A model generated the notes under the pieces. The model did not search any database. It was given only the letters and a program-made list of their open reading frames with translations, and had not been told where the DNA came from. Made by a program: the position numbers and the translations under genes. 64,000 nt of DNA from Sphingorhabdus contaminans (lineage in GTDB: Bacteria > Pseudomonadota > Alphaproteobacteria > Sphingomonadales > Sphingomonadaceae). Shown here piece by piece: positions 9,161-18,296 of this stretch (position 1 is the first letter of the stretch; each line of letters opens with the position of its first letter). The DNA lies in assembly GCF_007280415.1 (NCBI RefSeq), contig NZ_VKKU01000002.1, positions 496,001-560,000 of the forward strand. The letters are read 5' to 3'.

Positions 9161-10350
9161 GTGTTCGACTACCCCTGCAGGGATTCCGGATCATCAGCGC
9201 CGAGCAATATGGCGCGGGTCCGTACGGCACCTTGTTCCTGGCGCAAATGGGGGCAGACGTCATCAAGATCGAACCGCCCAAGGGCGGCGACACGGCGCGC
9301 GGTGTAGGCCCCCATTTCCTGCGCGAAGGCGAAAGTCTGTATTTTCAGACATTCAACCTGAACAAGCGGTCTCTGACGCTCGATCTCGCGACGGATCAGG
9401 GTCAGGAGGTTTTGCACAAACTTGCCAAAAATGCGCACGCGGTCGCCAATAATCTTCGCGGCGATGTGCCTGCCAAAGTCGGCTTGACCTATGATGCGTT
9501 GAAGGAAACCAATCCCGCAATCGTCTGCGCGCACGCGTCGGCCTATGGACGGGACAATGCCCGGGCAAAATGGCCGGGATATGATTATCTGATGCAGGCC
9601 GAAGCCGGATTTTGCGCGCTGACGGGGGAGCCCGACGGTCCCCCAGCCCGTATGGGTCTGTCGATGGTCGATTTCATGACCGGCACGCAAATGGCCGTCG
9701 GCCTGCTCGCCGCGCTCCTTGATGCGCAACGCACCGGCGTGGGTTGCGATGTCGATGTCGACTTGATGTCCAGCGCGGTTCATCAGCTCACCTATCCGGC
9801 GCTTTGGTATATGAACGAAAATGACGTGACCGAGCGGACGCCCCGATCGGCACATCCCTCGGCCACGCCAAGCCAGATGTTCAAGGCGGCGGACGGCTGG
9901 ATGTTTGTTATGGCGCAGATTCCGAAATTCTGGCCGATTTTGTGCGAACGGATCGGGCATCCCGAACTCATCGCCGACGACCGTTTTGCAAGTCCCAAGG
10001 CGCGGCTGGCAAACCGGGCCAAACTTACGGACATTTTGGACTCCATTTTTGGCCAGCAACCCATGGCGCACTGGCAGGCTTTACTGGAAGGATTGGTGCC
10101 CGTGGCGCCTGTTTACGAGCTTGACCAAGCGCTTGACAATCCGTGGCTCGATACCATCGGCATGAAGCAGAATGTATCCCATCCGGACCGTCCGGAAATA
10201 AAGGTTCTTTCCAGTCCTATCCGGATTGATGGCGAGCGGCTGCCGTCACGCGCGGCTCCTTTGCTCGGTGCGGACAGCACGGCCATCCTGCAAGAGCTGG
10301 GATATGATCTGGATGTCATCGCCGACATGCGGCAGGCCGGAGTGATCTGA
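9157..10350 (+). CDS. CaiB/BaiF family III CoA transferase (first of two)
   Basis: A 397-residue class III CoA transferase. GADVIKIEPPKGGDTAR near the N-terminus and the Asp at about 172 (in GLSMVDFMTG) match the family, whose aspartate forms the acyl-enzyme anhydride. These enzymes move CoA between carboxylic acids without ATP. I prefer the GTG at 9157, which overlaps the previous TGA, over an in-frame GTG at 9136 that would run 25 nt into the acyl-CoA dehydrogenase. A second family member follows after 1 nt; the two are clearly divergent in sequence, so they could form a heteromer or serve different acids in the same pathway. Confidence 0.88.
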   Translation: MSVRLPLQGFRIISAEQYGAGPYGTLFLAQMGADVIKIEPPKGGDTARGVGPHFLREGESLYFQTFNLNKRSLTLDLATDQGQEVLHKLAKNAHAVANNLRGDVPAKVGLTYDALKETNPAIVCAHASAYGRDNARAKWPGYDYLMQAEAGFCALTGEPDGPPARMGLSMVDFMTGTQMAVGLLAALLDAQRTGVGCDVDVDLMSSAVHQLTYPALWYMNENDVTERTPRSAHPSATPSQMFKAADGWMFVMAQIPKFWPILCERIGHPELIADDRFASPKARLANRAKLTDILDSIFGQQPMAHWQALLEGLVPVAPVYELDQALDNPWLDTIGMKQNVSHPDRPEIKVLSSPIRIDGERLPSRAAPLLGADSTAILQELGYDLDVIADMRQAGVI

Positions 10351-10351
10351 T

Positions 10352-11434
10352 ATGGGCAAGCTGTCGGGCATCAAGGTTATTGACCTGAGCGTATTTCTGC
10401 CCGGCCCGATGATGACAATGATGATGGCCGACCAAGGCGCGGAGGTCATCAAGATCGAAACCCAAGCAGGCGACCCCGCCCGGGAACAGGCGCCGTTCGA
10501 AGCAGGGCAATCGGTCTGGTTCCGTAATCTTAACCGGGGCAAGAAAAGCATTGTTCTGGATCTGAAAAGCGAGGCAGGCAAAGCGCGACTCTGGGATTTG
10601 ATCGCGAGCGCCGATGTTTTTGTCGAAGGTTTCCGGCCAGGTGTGATGCAGCGACTGGGCTTCGATTATGAAAGCGTTTCGGCGCGTTATCCCCGCATCG
10701 TCTATTGTTCGATTTCCGCATTCGGCCAGCACGGTGCCATGGCCCATCACCCTGCGCATGACATGGCAACACAGGCGCTTGCCGGCTTTCTTTCGGTCAA
10801 CGATGGTGCGGATGGAACCCCGGTCGTGCCGGGAACGCCCTCGGCTGACATGGCAGCAGGGCTGACCGCGCTGTCGGCCACGTTGATGGCGCTGATCGGG
10901 CGCCAGACAAGCGGTAAGGGTGACTACATTGACTGCGCGATGTTCGACAGTCTGCTGCCCTGGTGCGCCCATATCGCAGGCAGCGCCATCATGGGCGGGC
11001 CATCGCCGGTTTCATCGCATCAACGTTCGCTTGGAGGTGCCGGTTTTTATCAGGTCTACAGGACAAGCGATGGCAAGCATGTTGTTTTGGGTGGACGCGA
11101 AATCAAGTTCGCTGAAAATCTGCTGGGCGCGCTGGGCCGTCCGGATCTGATTGCGCATGCCAGCCGGGAGGCTGGGGAACAGCAGGAATTAATCGCCTAT
11201 TTGCAGGGTGTTTTTGCAACGAAGAGCAGAGACCAATGGGTGGACTGGTTCGCCGACAAGGATGTCGCTTTCGCCCCGGTACTCAATTTCCGCGAAGCGC
11301 TTGACGAACCCCATATTGCCGAGCGCGGATTATGGATCGAGCATGATGGCGCCCACCATATTGCGCCCGCCATCCGTTTCGCGTCGGAGACATGGCATCC
11401 CGCACCGGCCCCGGAACTGAATAGCGATGGCTAG
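10352..11434 (+). CDS. CaiB/BaiF family III CoA transferase (second of two)
   Basis: A 360-residue protein starting 1 nt after the previous stop. GAEVIKIETQAGDPAR and an Asp at about 166 (GTPSADMAAG) give the expected family III core with its catalytic aspartate. Its presence next to another transferase resembles operons for acids that are activated from a recycled CoA donor, as with succinyl- or mesaconyl-linked pathways. It ends four bases before the stop of the convergent GntR regulator gene, so the operon as read on this strand pauses here and resumes at 12197. Confidence 0.88.
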   Translation: MGKLSGIKVIDLSVFLPGPMMTMMMADQGAEVIKIETQAGDPAREQAPFEAGQSVWFRNLNRGKKSIVLDLKSEAGKARLWDLIASADVFVEGFRPGVMQRLGFDYESVSARYPRIVYCSISAFGQHGAMAHHPAHDMATQALAGFLSVNDGADGTPVVPGTPSADMAAGLTALSATLMALIGRQTSGKGDYIDCAMFDSLLPWCAHIAGSAIMGGPSPVSSHQRSLGGAGFYQVYRTSDGKHVVLGGREIKFAENLLGALGRPDLIAHASREAGEQQELIAYLQGVFATKSRDQWVDWFADKDVAFAPVLNFREALDEPHIAERGLWIEHDGAHHIAPAIRFASETWHPAPAPELNSDG

Positions 11435-11438
11435 CAGA

Positions 11439-12164
11439 TCAGCCGTCAACCTCGATATGCATCGAATAGGCGAACCGGTCGCCGGGATGATGGTTAGCCG
11501 AAATTTCGAGGATGTTTCCATCGGCATCCTTGTAACAGCGCACGATCAGCAAACAGGGCGACCTTTTGGGAACGCCCAGGCGTTTGGCGACTTCGCTGCT
11601 GGCTGCGACAGCCTGAATATCCTGGGTCACAACCGCAATCCGGATACCGGCCAGCCGCTCCAGTTGCCGGAAGATAGTCTCTTCGCCCGGCGCCACTTTT
11701 CTGGCGGCTTCCGCAAGACTTTCGTGGACATAGGCCTCGGTTGTCGCGATCGGCTGGCTCGATCCGCCGCTGGTCCGCAATCCTTTAAAGCGGGTCCAGC
11801 GACCACCGGCGACGATACCCGCCTGTTCCGCAATCGCCTTTGGCAAAGGGGCCTCGCCCATTCGTTCGAACTTTGCCTGGGTGTCGCGCGCATATTGCTG
11901 GATTTCGCCCACGTTGGACAATGGCTGGTGCAACGCACCGCCGCGCGCAACGGCCGGCTGGATGATGGTTCCCGAACCCCGTTTACGCGCGATCAGTCCT
12001 TCGGACTGCAACGCCCGAAGCGCCTCGCGCACAGTAAAGCGCGAGACACCATAGCGTTTGCACAGGTCGCTTTCTGTTGGAAAGCTGTCTTCGGAATATT
12101 CACCGGCCAGAATTTCGGCACGCAATTCCTCAGCCAGTTCCTTGTACCGCGGTATACGGGCCAA
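11439..12164 (-). CDS. GntR-family transcriptional regulator, HutC (UTRA) subfamily
   Basis: A 241-residue regulator. The N-terminal winged helix (RIPRYKELAEELRAEIL, then CKRYGVSRFTVREALRALQ, then GLIARKRGSGTIIQ) is classic GntR, and the rest matches the UTRA effector domain (IVRCYKDADGNILEISANHH near the end). The start is TTG at 12164-12162, chosen because GGGAGAAG sits just upstream; the frame is open further but loses similarity. It lies inside the catabolic operon on the opposite strand, 32 nt from the PrpD-like start. It is the best candidate for the protein binding the four TTGTCCGGACAA palindromes, since GntR operators usually have a GT-N-AC core. HutC-type regulators are mostly repressors relieved by a pathway metabolite. 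Confidence 0.88.
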   Translation of the reverse strand: MARIPRYKELAEELRAEILAGEYSEDSFPTESDLCKRYGVSRFTVREALRALQSEGLIARKRGSGTIIQPAVARGGALHQPLSNVGEIQQYARDTQAKFERMGEAPLPKAIAEQAGIVAGGRWTRFKGLRTSGGSSQPIATTEAYVHESLAEAARKVAPGEETIFRQLERLAGIRIAVVTQDIQAVAASSEVAKRLGVPKRSPCLLIVRCYKDADGNILEISANHHPGDRFAYSMHIEVDG

Positions 12165-12196
12165 TTCGCTTCTCCCAAATTTGCGGGAGCGCCCGC

Positions 12197-13414
12197 ATGA
12201 GCGTTTCCATAAGCCTGATTGAGCAACTCGCCAAGCATTTGATGCGCCCGATTGATGCAGCAACGCGGCACAAGGCACGATTGCATCTGCTCGACTGGCT
12301 TGCCTGTGTGGCTGGTGCGCGGGGGAGCAGATTTCGTTCGATGAGCCTGCGGGCCTATCATGGAAGTGAAGACTGGCTGGGAAATGTCCTGGAAATGGAT
12401 GATGTCCACCGTGAAGGGCGGCTGCATCCGGGGCCGGTAATCTGGCCGGCGGCCCTTTCTGACGCCGATATGGATGACGTGTTGAATGCCGCTATAATCG
12501 GCTATGAAGCGATGATTTCTGTCGGCGCGACTTTCGACAACCATCATTATGCGTACTGGCATCCAACCTGCACGGCAGGGGTTTTCGGGGCGGCGGCGGC
12601 CTTTATGGCGGATGCAGGGCCTTTGGATACGAACACACTCACCCAGGCGCTTACCTTTGCCGGAACAACTACAGGCGGACTGTGGCAGACCCGACACGAA
12701 AATGACGACGCAAAGCAATTCCATATCGCACGCGCCATCGCGGGCGGCAGCGATGCAGCCGGTGTTGCATTGAGAGGCTTACGGGGTCCCCGATTCATTC
12801 TGGAAGGCCCACAGGGGCTATATGCCGCCACCTGCCGTGACCCAAATCCCATGGTCCTGACCGAGCAGTGGCGCATTCACGAAGTCAGTTTCAAACCGTG
12901 GGCCGCATGTCGGCATGCACATCCCGTGATCGACTGCGCCCTTGAACTACGCGCGGTGGGGAAGCTGCACCCACCCTTCCACGTCGAAACCTATGCCGAC
13001 GCCATAGCCTTTTGCGATAAGCCCGACCCGGCCAGCGAACAGGCCGCCAAATTTTCGTTGCAGCATGCCGTCGCCGTCATTGCCGCCGGGCGAAATGCGG
13101 CCCCTGCCGATTTTACGCCGGATGCGATTGCGGATCTTGCGCCATTGCGGGCGCAGGTAACGGTCAAGGAAGCGCCCGAAATTTCGGCGCGCTACCCTGC
13201 GCATTTCGGCGCGCGTCTGAACGGGATGGAACTGGTCGACACACGCGGCGATCCCGAGCGTCCCGTTAGTGAGAGCGACATTATTTCGAAAATGCGCATG
13301 CTGGCAGATTGGGGCGGCCTCGACACGGGTGAAGCAGATCGTGCCACAGAACTCGCGCTGACCGGAAATGATGGCGGTGCTATTGGCAAAATGCTGGATA
13401 GGTGGCTGGCATGA
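12197..13414 (+). CDS. MmgE/PrpD family protein (first of two)
   Basis: A 405-residue MmgE/PrpD-type protein: an all-helical N-terminal part beginning IEQLAKHL and LHLLDWLACVAG, then the alpha/beta part with FKPWAACRHAHPVIDCALEL around residues 232-251. Known members are 2-methylcitrate dehydratase, cis-aconitate decarboxylase and iminodisuccinate epimerase, so dehydration, decarboxylation or epimerisation of a polycarboxylate is expected. The ATG at 12197 has GGGAG eight bases upstream. It overlaps the next gene, a second MmgE/PrpD member, by 4 nt. It is somewhat shorter than PrpD itself (about 480 residues), nearer the epimerase-type members. Confidence 0.85.
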   Translation: MSVSISLIEQLAKHLMRPIDAATRHKARLHLLDWLACVAGARGSRFRSMSLRAYHGSEDWLGNVLEMDDVHREGRLHPGPVIWPAALSDADMDDVLNAAIIGYEAMISVGATFDNHHYAYWHPTCTAGVFGAAAAFMADAGPLDTNTLTQALTFAGTTTGGLWQTRHENDDAKQFHIARAIAGGSDAAGVALRGLRGPRFILEGPQGLYAATCRDPNPMVLTEQWRIHEVSFKPWAACRHAHPVIDCALELRAVGKLHPPFHVETYADAIAFCDKPDPASEQAAKFSLQHAVAVIAAGRNAAPADFTPDAIADLAPLRAQVTVKEAPEISARYPAHFGARLNGMELVDTRGDPERPVSESDIISKMRMLADWGGLDTGEADRATELALTGNDGGAIGKMLDRWLA

Positions 13415-14634
13415 AACACAGCACGGCCATTCTCAATTTCGCCGCCGCGCCGCATGTCCTGACATCGCTGGTGCGCGCTGACACGCTGCGTCTGCTGACC
13501 GATACACTGGCGGTAATGGCCGCTGGCGCTGCATCTCCCGAAGCCGCGCACCTTCAAAAGGCCGGGGTCGACCCGTCATTTGCAAAGGGTTTTGCGGTGC
13601 ATTGTCTGGAATGGGATGCCGTTCACGAACCGGCCGTCGTACATGCGCTGTCGGTGGTGACCGCAGCGCTTTTGGCCACCGCCGAACGGAATGGCGGAAG
13701 CGATCCGGAGGCATTTCTGACCGCACTTGCGGTGGGTGTCGATGTCGCCAGCGGCCTTGGACTTTCCGCAACAGGGCCGATGAAGTTTTTTCGCCCGGCG
13801 ACGGCTGGCGTTATCGGCGCAGCGCTGGCGGTCGCCCGGCTTGAACGCCTGCCTCGCGCACAGTTCGACGATGTTCTGGGCCTCGCCTACAGCTTTGCAG
13901 GTGGTACGATGCAAGCGCATGTTGAGGCATCCATCGCCCTGCCCTTGCAGATCGGGCGCGCGGCGCAGGCAGCGATACAGGCCGTCGACCTTGTGAAGGC
14001 GGGGCTCGATGGCCCGCATGACGCACTGGAGGGACCATTTGGCTATGCGGCGCTGCTGGAGCCACTCGATCTTGCACGCTATACCGCCGACCTCGGCAAG
14101 GTTTGGCGCATTAGAGAAGTAAGTATCAAACCCTTTCCTTCGGGCCGCGCAAGCCATGGCGCCCTCGGCGCATTGCAGACACTGCGCAGAGACGGTGCCG
14201 TCACGATTGAAGCCGTGGCAGCGATCGAACTGTTTGCACCGCCGCTAATCCACAGACTGGTTGGCAGACCTTATAGGTCCGGCGCGGCAATGAGCTATAA
14301 CCGCTTGTGCCTTGCCTTTCTTGCCCCGCTCATGCTGCGGGACGGGCACATCGATCCGCGGTGCACCGAAACAATCCCTGTGCTCGCTGAAAAAGTGGCG
14401 GTGCATCTGGACGGCAATCCCGACGGCAATGCGCTTTCGCCGCAACGGCTGGTCGTTACCTTGAATGACGGGCGCACAATTGAACAGCAGATCGGCGCCA
14501 ATCTCGGCAGCCCGGATGCGCCAATGTCGCCTGACCAATATGCAGCAAAATATGCTTTATGCCGCACGCTTGCCGGCGCGTGTGATGCCCGCCTTTTTAA
14601 TGACCCACTCTCCTACATAACGGACCCCAGATGA
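13411..14634 (+). CDS. MmgE/PrpD family protein (second of two)
   Basis: A 407-residue MmgE/PrpD member, only distantly similar to its upstream neighbour. The segment WRIREVSIKPFPSGRASHGAL lies in the same place as FKPWAACRHAH in the first copy, with Ser replacing the Cys. ATG at 13411 overlaps the previous stop (ATGA). Tandem overlapping paralogues of about equal length suggest a heteromeric enzyme, or one active and one supporting subunit; both possibilities are inference. The following CoA ligase also overlaps by 4 nt, so translation is probably coupled along this stretch. Confidence 0.82.
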   Translation: MKHSTAILNFAAAPHVLTSLVRADTLRLLTDTLAVMAAGAASPEAAHLQKAGVDPSFAKGFAVHCLEWDAVHEPAVVHALSVVTAALLATAERNGGSDPEAFLTALAVGVDVASGLGLSATGPMKFFRPATAGVIGAALAVARLERLPRAQFDDVLGLAYSFAGGTMQAHVEASIALPLQIGRAAQAAIQAVDLVKAGLDGPHDALEGPFGYAALLEPLDLARYTADLGKVWRIREVSIKPFPSGRASHGALGALQTLRRDGAVTIEAVAAIELFAPPLIHRLVGRPYRSGAAMSYNRLCLAFLAPLMLRDGHIDPRCTETIPVLAEKVAVHLDGNPDGNALSPQRLVVTLNDGRTIEQQIGANLGSPDAPMSPDQYAAKYALCRTLAGACDARLFNDPLSYITDPR

Positions 14635-15998
14635 GCTTTCCGACTTATTTCGAAGCCCTTGATATCAAACAGTTGCTCACGGATTATCCCGTCGGCGACG
14701 CCTTTACCGCACGTTACCGGAACATTTCGCGCGACGAACTGCATGCCATGCAGGACAGGCAATTTCGCAAACTGGTGCAGCGTGGCTGGGAAATCGGATT
14801 TTACCGTCGGCTATGGGGCGCGCAAGGTATTGAACCGGGCGACATTCAGGGGCTGGAGGATATCACAAAGCTTCCGGTTTACGACAAATCGGATCTGATG
14901 GCCTCCATTGCCGACCATCCCCCCTATGGCGATTTTGCAGGACTGGGCGGCAATGACCGGCCGCCTGCAATTCTCCACACCACGTCGGGAACGACGGGAC
15001 GGCCGCAAACGCTTCTGTTCGGTCCCAAGGGACGGGAGGTCGGCAATCTGCTGGTCGGCCGCATGTACCGCTGGTTAGGACTGTCGCCCGATGACGTTGT
15101 CCATTCGGTTTACGGGCACGGGATGATCAATGGCGGGCATTATATCCGCGAGGCGGTGACCCATTTTACCAATTCGATTTTTCTGTCCGCAGGAACCGGA
15201 ATAGAAACCCGGTCGGTCAACCAGGTCAATTTGATGGCCGATTTCGGCGTCACCGTGATGGTCGGTTTTGTCGACTATATCCGCAAGCTTGCAGAAGTAG
15301 CGGAAGCCGAGGGCCTGTTCGACCGGATAAAGCTGCGCATGATCATAGGCCATCTTGGTACGGAAGATCGTGCCTCGACCGAAGCGGCCTGGCACGGGGC
15401 AAAGGCCTATGACTGGTATGGGGTCGGCGATACCGGAAGCATCGCGGGCGAAGGTCCGGACCGCAACGGCCTATATGTCTGGGAAGATGCCCAATATCTT
15501 GAACTGCTGGATGTCGATAGCGGCAAGCCGGTCGCACAAGGGGAAACCGGCGACATGGTAGTTACCTGCCTCTACAAGGATGAAATCGCGCCCTGCATTC
15601 GTTTCAACACCCATGACATCACATATGAACTGGGTGGAAGCGGCGAGATCGCCTTCAAACGGATCGCAGGGTTCAAAGGGCGCAGCGACAATATGGTCAA
15701 GCTACGCGGGATTAACCTGTTTCCGCACGCCATCGGCGCCCTAATCGAAAACAGGGCGGACCTGACGGGGGAATATGTTTGCACTGTCGATCGTGATCCG
15801 GCCAGCCAGCGTGACGACATGACCGTCCTGATCGAAAGCCGGGGCGGAACCGACAAGGACTTACTGGCCGACATGCTACGCCGCGGCCTTGGCGTCGAGG
15901 TGCTGGTTGAACTATGCGCACCCGGCGAAACAGCGGCGCTGACGCAGATCGATGTCCGGCAGAAGCCGATCCGCCTTATCGACAAGAGGGGCGTGTGA
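14631..15998 (+). CDS. Phenylacetate-CoA ligase-like (PaaK-type) AMP-forming acyl-CoA ligase
   Basis: A 455-residue adenylate-forming enzyme. TTSGTTGRP at 117-125 is the phosphate-binding loop, YGVGDTGSIAGE around 263-274 is the adenine-side motif, and FKGRSDNMVKLRGINLFP is the hinge leading to the C-terminal lid, as in PaaK-type ligases. It would activate an aryl or alkyl carboxylic acid to its CoA thioester with ATP. The ATG overlaps the preceding stop, and its own stop overlaps the GTG of the amidase gene. Having both an ATP-driven ligase and two CoA transferases in one operon suggests two acids are activated at different stages. Confidence 0.87.
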   Translation: MSFPTYFEALDIKQLLTDYPVGDAFTARYRNISRDELHAMQDRQFRKLVQRGWEIGFYRRLWGAQGIEPGDIQGLEDITKLPVYDKSDLMASIADHPPYGDFAGLGGNDRPPAILHTTSGTTGRPQTLLFGPKGREVGNLLVGRMYRWLGLSPDDVVHSVYGHGMINGGHYIREAVTHFTNSIFLSAGTGIETRSVNQVNLMADFGVTVMVGFVDYIRKLAEVAEAEGLFDRIKLRMIIGHLGTEDRASTEAAWHGAKAYDWYGVGDTGSIAGEGPDRNGLYVWEDAQYLELLDVDSGKPVAQGETGDMVVTCLYKDEIAPCIRFNTHDITYELGGSGEIAFKRIAGFKGRSDNMVKLRGINLFPHAIGALIENRADLTGEYVCTVDRDPASQRDDMTVLIESRGGTDKDLLADMLRRGLGVEVLVELCAPGETAALTQIDVRQKPIRLIDKRGV

Positions 15999-17182
15999 TC
16001 GATTTTGACGCCCTTGAACGCGCCAACGCACCACTGAACGCCTTCACGGATTTTGACCGGGCGGCGGTTGGCGGCACAGGGCCGCTGGCCGATCTGACAA
16101 TCGGCATAAAGGCCAATATCGCCACGAAAGGTCTGCCTTGGACGGGCGGGATGGCCCTTTTTCGAAACCGCATTGCGGAACGTGACGCCGTAGTTGTTGC
16201 CCAGTTGCGTCAGGCCGGGGCTGCGATAATCGGCAGCCTCAATATGGAAGAAGCGGCGCTGGGGGCGAAAACCGACAATCCATGGTTTGGTGCCGTTCAA
16301 AATCCGCATCGCCTGAACTTTACCGCAGGCGGGTCATCCGGCGGCAGCGGGGCTGCGGTCGCGGCGGGACTTTGCGATGCGGCGCTGGGGACCGACACCA
16401 TGGGCTCGATCCGCATCCCGGCGGCTTATTGTGGCATATTTGGGTTCAAACCTGCCTTTGATGCGGTCTCGCAGGATGGTCTGGAAATGACGGCACCTTC
16501 GCTGGATACGATAGGCCCCATGGCGCGCGATCTGGAAACGCTGGAACGTGTTGCACGCATTATATCGCGCTTTGGCGAGGAAGATGGCGAAGGGCCTGTC
16601 GCGACATTATCGGACTTGGGCCATGTTGCCTGCGAGCCTGCGGTACTGACGGCCTATGGAGCGGCTGTCCGAGCGATTGGCGCACGCGGATCGGTCAACT
16701 TGCCGCATTTACCGACCCGCATCCGTTTCGCAGGCTTTATTGCGGCCGCGCGTTTTCTTGCAGGGCATCTGGGACAGGCGGGACCAGAGGACATTTCCGA
16801 GCAATTGGCAAAACTGATTAGCTACGGCCCAAAACGCACAGCGGACGATCTTGCCGAAGACGCCCACGTCATGGACGAGACAAAGGCGGCGCTGTCCGAT
16901 GCCCTGGAAACATATTCCGCAATCGTGCTGCCAACAGCACCGCAGACGGCGTTTCCGCATGACCAAAAGGCACCGGCCAATCAGGCCGACTTTACCTGCC
17001 TTGCCAATATTGCAGGGCTGCCATCCATCAGCGTGCCGGCGGGCTGGAGCGCGGACGGACTGCCGGTCGGGGTCCAGTTGATCGGCAAGGCAGGCCATGA
17101 AGCCGGGCTGTTCCGGCTGGCACGTGCGCTTGACCATGCGCTTTCGGCCTACCGGCCACCTTCCCATTTTTTTCATCGCTAA
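15995..17182 (+). CDS. Amidase signature (AS) family amidohydrolase
   Basis: A 395-residue amidase-signature enzyme. K39 (IGIKANI), the serine of the GGSSGGSGA loop near 114-115 and S138 in GTDTMGSIRIP form the usual Ser-cisSer-Lys triad; the usual GG before SIR is MG here. It would hydrolyse a carboxamide to acid and ammonia, and some members act on ureas or esters. The start is GTG at 15995, overlapping the ligase stop (GTGA). Together with the nitrilase-family gene at the left edge and the isochorismatase-fold amidase at 29034 it gives three C-N hydrolases in one regulon, a hint that the substrate or an intermediate carries an amide or nitrile. Confidence 0.87.
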   Translation: MIDFDALERANAPLNAFTDFDRAAVGGTGPLADLTIGIKANIATKGLPWTGGMALFRNRIAERDAVVVAQLRQAGAAIIGSLNMEEAALGAKTDNPWFGAVQNPHRLNFTAGGSSGGSGAAVAAGLCDAALGTDTMGSIRIPAAYCGIFGFKPAFDAVSQDGLEMTAPSLDTIGPMARDLETLERVARIISRFGEEDGEGPVATLSDLGHVACEPAVLTAYGAAVRAIGARGSVNLPHLPTRIRFAGFIAAARFLAGHLGQAGPEDISEQLAKLISYGPKRTADDLAEDAHVMDETKAALSDALETYSAIVLPTAPQTAFPHDQKAPANQADFTCLANIAGLPSISVPAGWSADGLPVGVQLIGKAGHEAGLFRLARALDHALSAYRPPSHFFHR

Positions 17183-17193
17183 GGAGAGAGACT

Positions 17194-17499
17194 ATGCGCA
17201 TCATCTGCCTGTTTAATCTGAAAGAAGGGGCCAGCGCCGAAGCCTATGAAAACTGGGCGCGGGGCACCGATATACCGGGTGTGAACGCATTGGCTTCGGT
17301 CAAGAATTTCACGGTACACCGGGCAACCGGCCTGTTTGGTTCCGATGCGAAACCGCCCTATGACTATATCGAGGTCATAGACATTCATGGGATGGACGGT
17401 TTCGTGGCCGATGTGTCCGATCCCGAATTCCAGAAAGTCGCCGCCGCCTTTGGCGAGTTTACGGACAATCCGGCATTCATCCTGACCGAGGATTTGTAA
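17194..17499 (+). CDS. Small dimeric alpha/beta-barrel protein, HapK/RedY-like
   Basis: A 101-residue protein beginning MRIICLFNLKEGASAEAYE and carrying PYDYIEVIDIHGMDGF mid-way; size and pattern match the ferredoxin-like dimeric alpha/beta barrel group, closest in my judgement to the HapK/RedY-like family known from prodigiosin-type clusters. Function is not established; related small barrels act as monooxygenases, cyclases or binding proteins. AAGGAGAGAGACT precedes the ATG, a strong ribosome-binding site, so this protein may be made in quantity. Its stop overlaps the ATG of the SDR gene. Confidence 0.65.
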   Translation: MRIICLFNLKEGASAEAYENWARGTDIPGVNALASVKNFTVHRATGLFGSDAKPPYDYIEVIDIHGMDGFVADVSDPEFQKVAAAFGEFTDNPAFILTEDL

Positions 17500-18296
17500 T
17501 GGCACGTTTCGTAGGCAAAACGATCGTCGTCACAGGCTCCGGAAAGCAGAAAGGGCTGGGGCAAGGGATATTGCAGCGCTTCGTCGACGAGGGTGCCAAT
17601 TGCGTGGTTTCGGACATTGCCATAGATGCCGAAGCGGAAGCCGTAGCCGAGGAGTTACGCGCCCGCGGGGCAAAGGTGGCGACGATAGCTTGCGACGTCT
17701 CCGATCCGGCGCAATGCAATGCCCTGGTCGAAAATACGGTTGCCGCAATGGGGTCGGCTGACATTTTCGTCAACAATGCCGGCATCGGCTTCATGATGAA
17801 ACCAATGCTGGAGGTAGACCCGAAGGACTGGGCAACGGTTATCGCGGTCAACCTGTCGGGGGCCTTTTACTGCACACAGGCGGCGGCAAAGGCGATGATT
17901 GCGGCCGGGAAAGGCGGGCGGATCATCAACATTGCATCGCAGGCCGCGAAGACCGGCTTTCCCCATCTGCCCGCTTATGTATCTTCAAAACATGGCATGG
18001 TCGGCCTGACACGCGCATCCGCGGTGGAACTGGGGGCGCATGGCATAACGGTGAATGCAGTTTGCCCCAATCATGTGACCACGGGGCTGGGCGCTCAACA
18101 GAATGAGTATTTCTCCAAATTGCTCGGATTCGATACCGTGGAGGCCTATCTGAAGAATATGGCGGCAAAAAATCCGATGGGCCGGCCCGGCCTGCCTTCG
18201 GACACCGCAGCGGCCTGCGCCTGGTTGGCGTCGGATGACGCCTTTTATGTTACAGGCGAAGCCATTAACGTGTCGGGCGGGGAGGAAATGCACTGA
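17499..18296 (+). CDS. Short-chain dehydrogenase/reductase (SDR)
   Basis: A 265-residue classical SDR. The nucleotide loop is TGSGKQKGLGQG (residues about 11-22), NNAGIG follows near 89-94, a serine sits in IINIASQAAKTG, and the catalytic pair is YVSSK near 159-163. The C-terminal part ends VSGGEEMH. The loop has two extra residues compared with the usual TGxxxGIG. It would oxidise or reduce a hydroxyl/keto group with NAD(P). It overlaps its neighbours on both sides by 1 nt, inside the rightward operon. Confidence 0.88.
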   Translation: MARFVGKTIVVTGSGKQKGLGQGILQRFVDEGANCVVSDIAIDAEAEAVAEELRARGAKVATIACDVSDPAQCNALVENTVAAMGSADIFVNNAGIGFMMKPMLEVDPKDWATVIAVNLSGAFYCTQAAAKAMIAAGKGGRIINIASQAAKTGFPHLPAYVSSKHGMVGLTRASAVELGAHGITVNAVCPNHVTTGLGAQQNEYFSKLLGFDTVEAYLKNMAAKNPMGRPGLPSDTAAACAWLASDDAFYVTGEAINVSGGEEMH

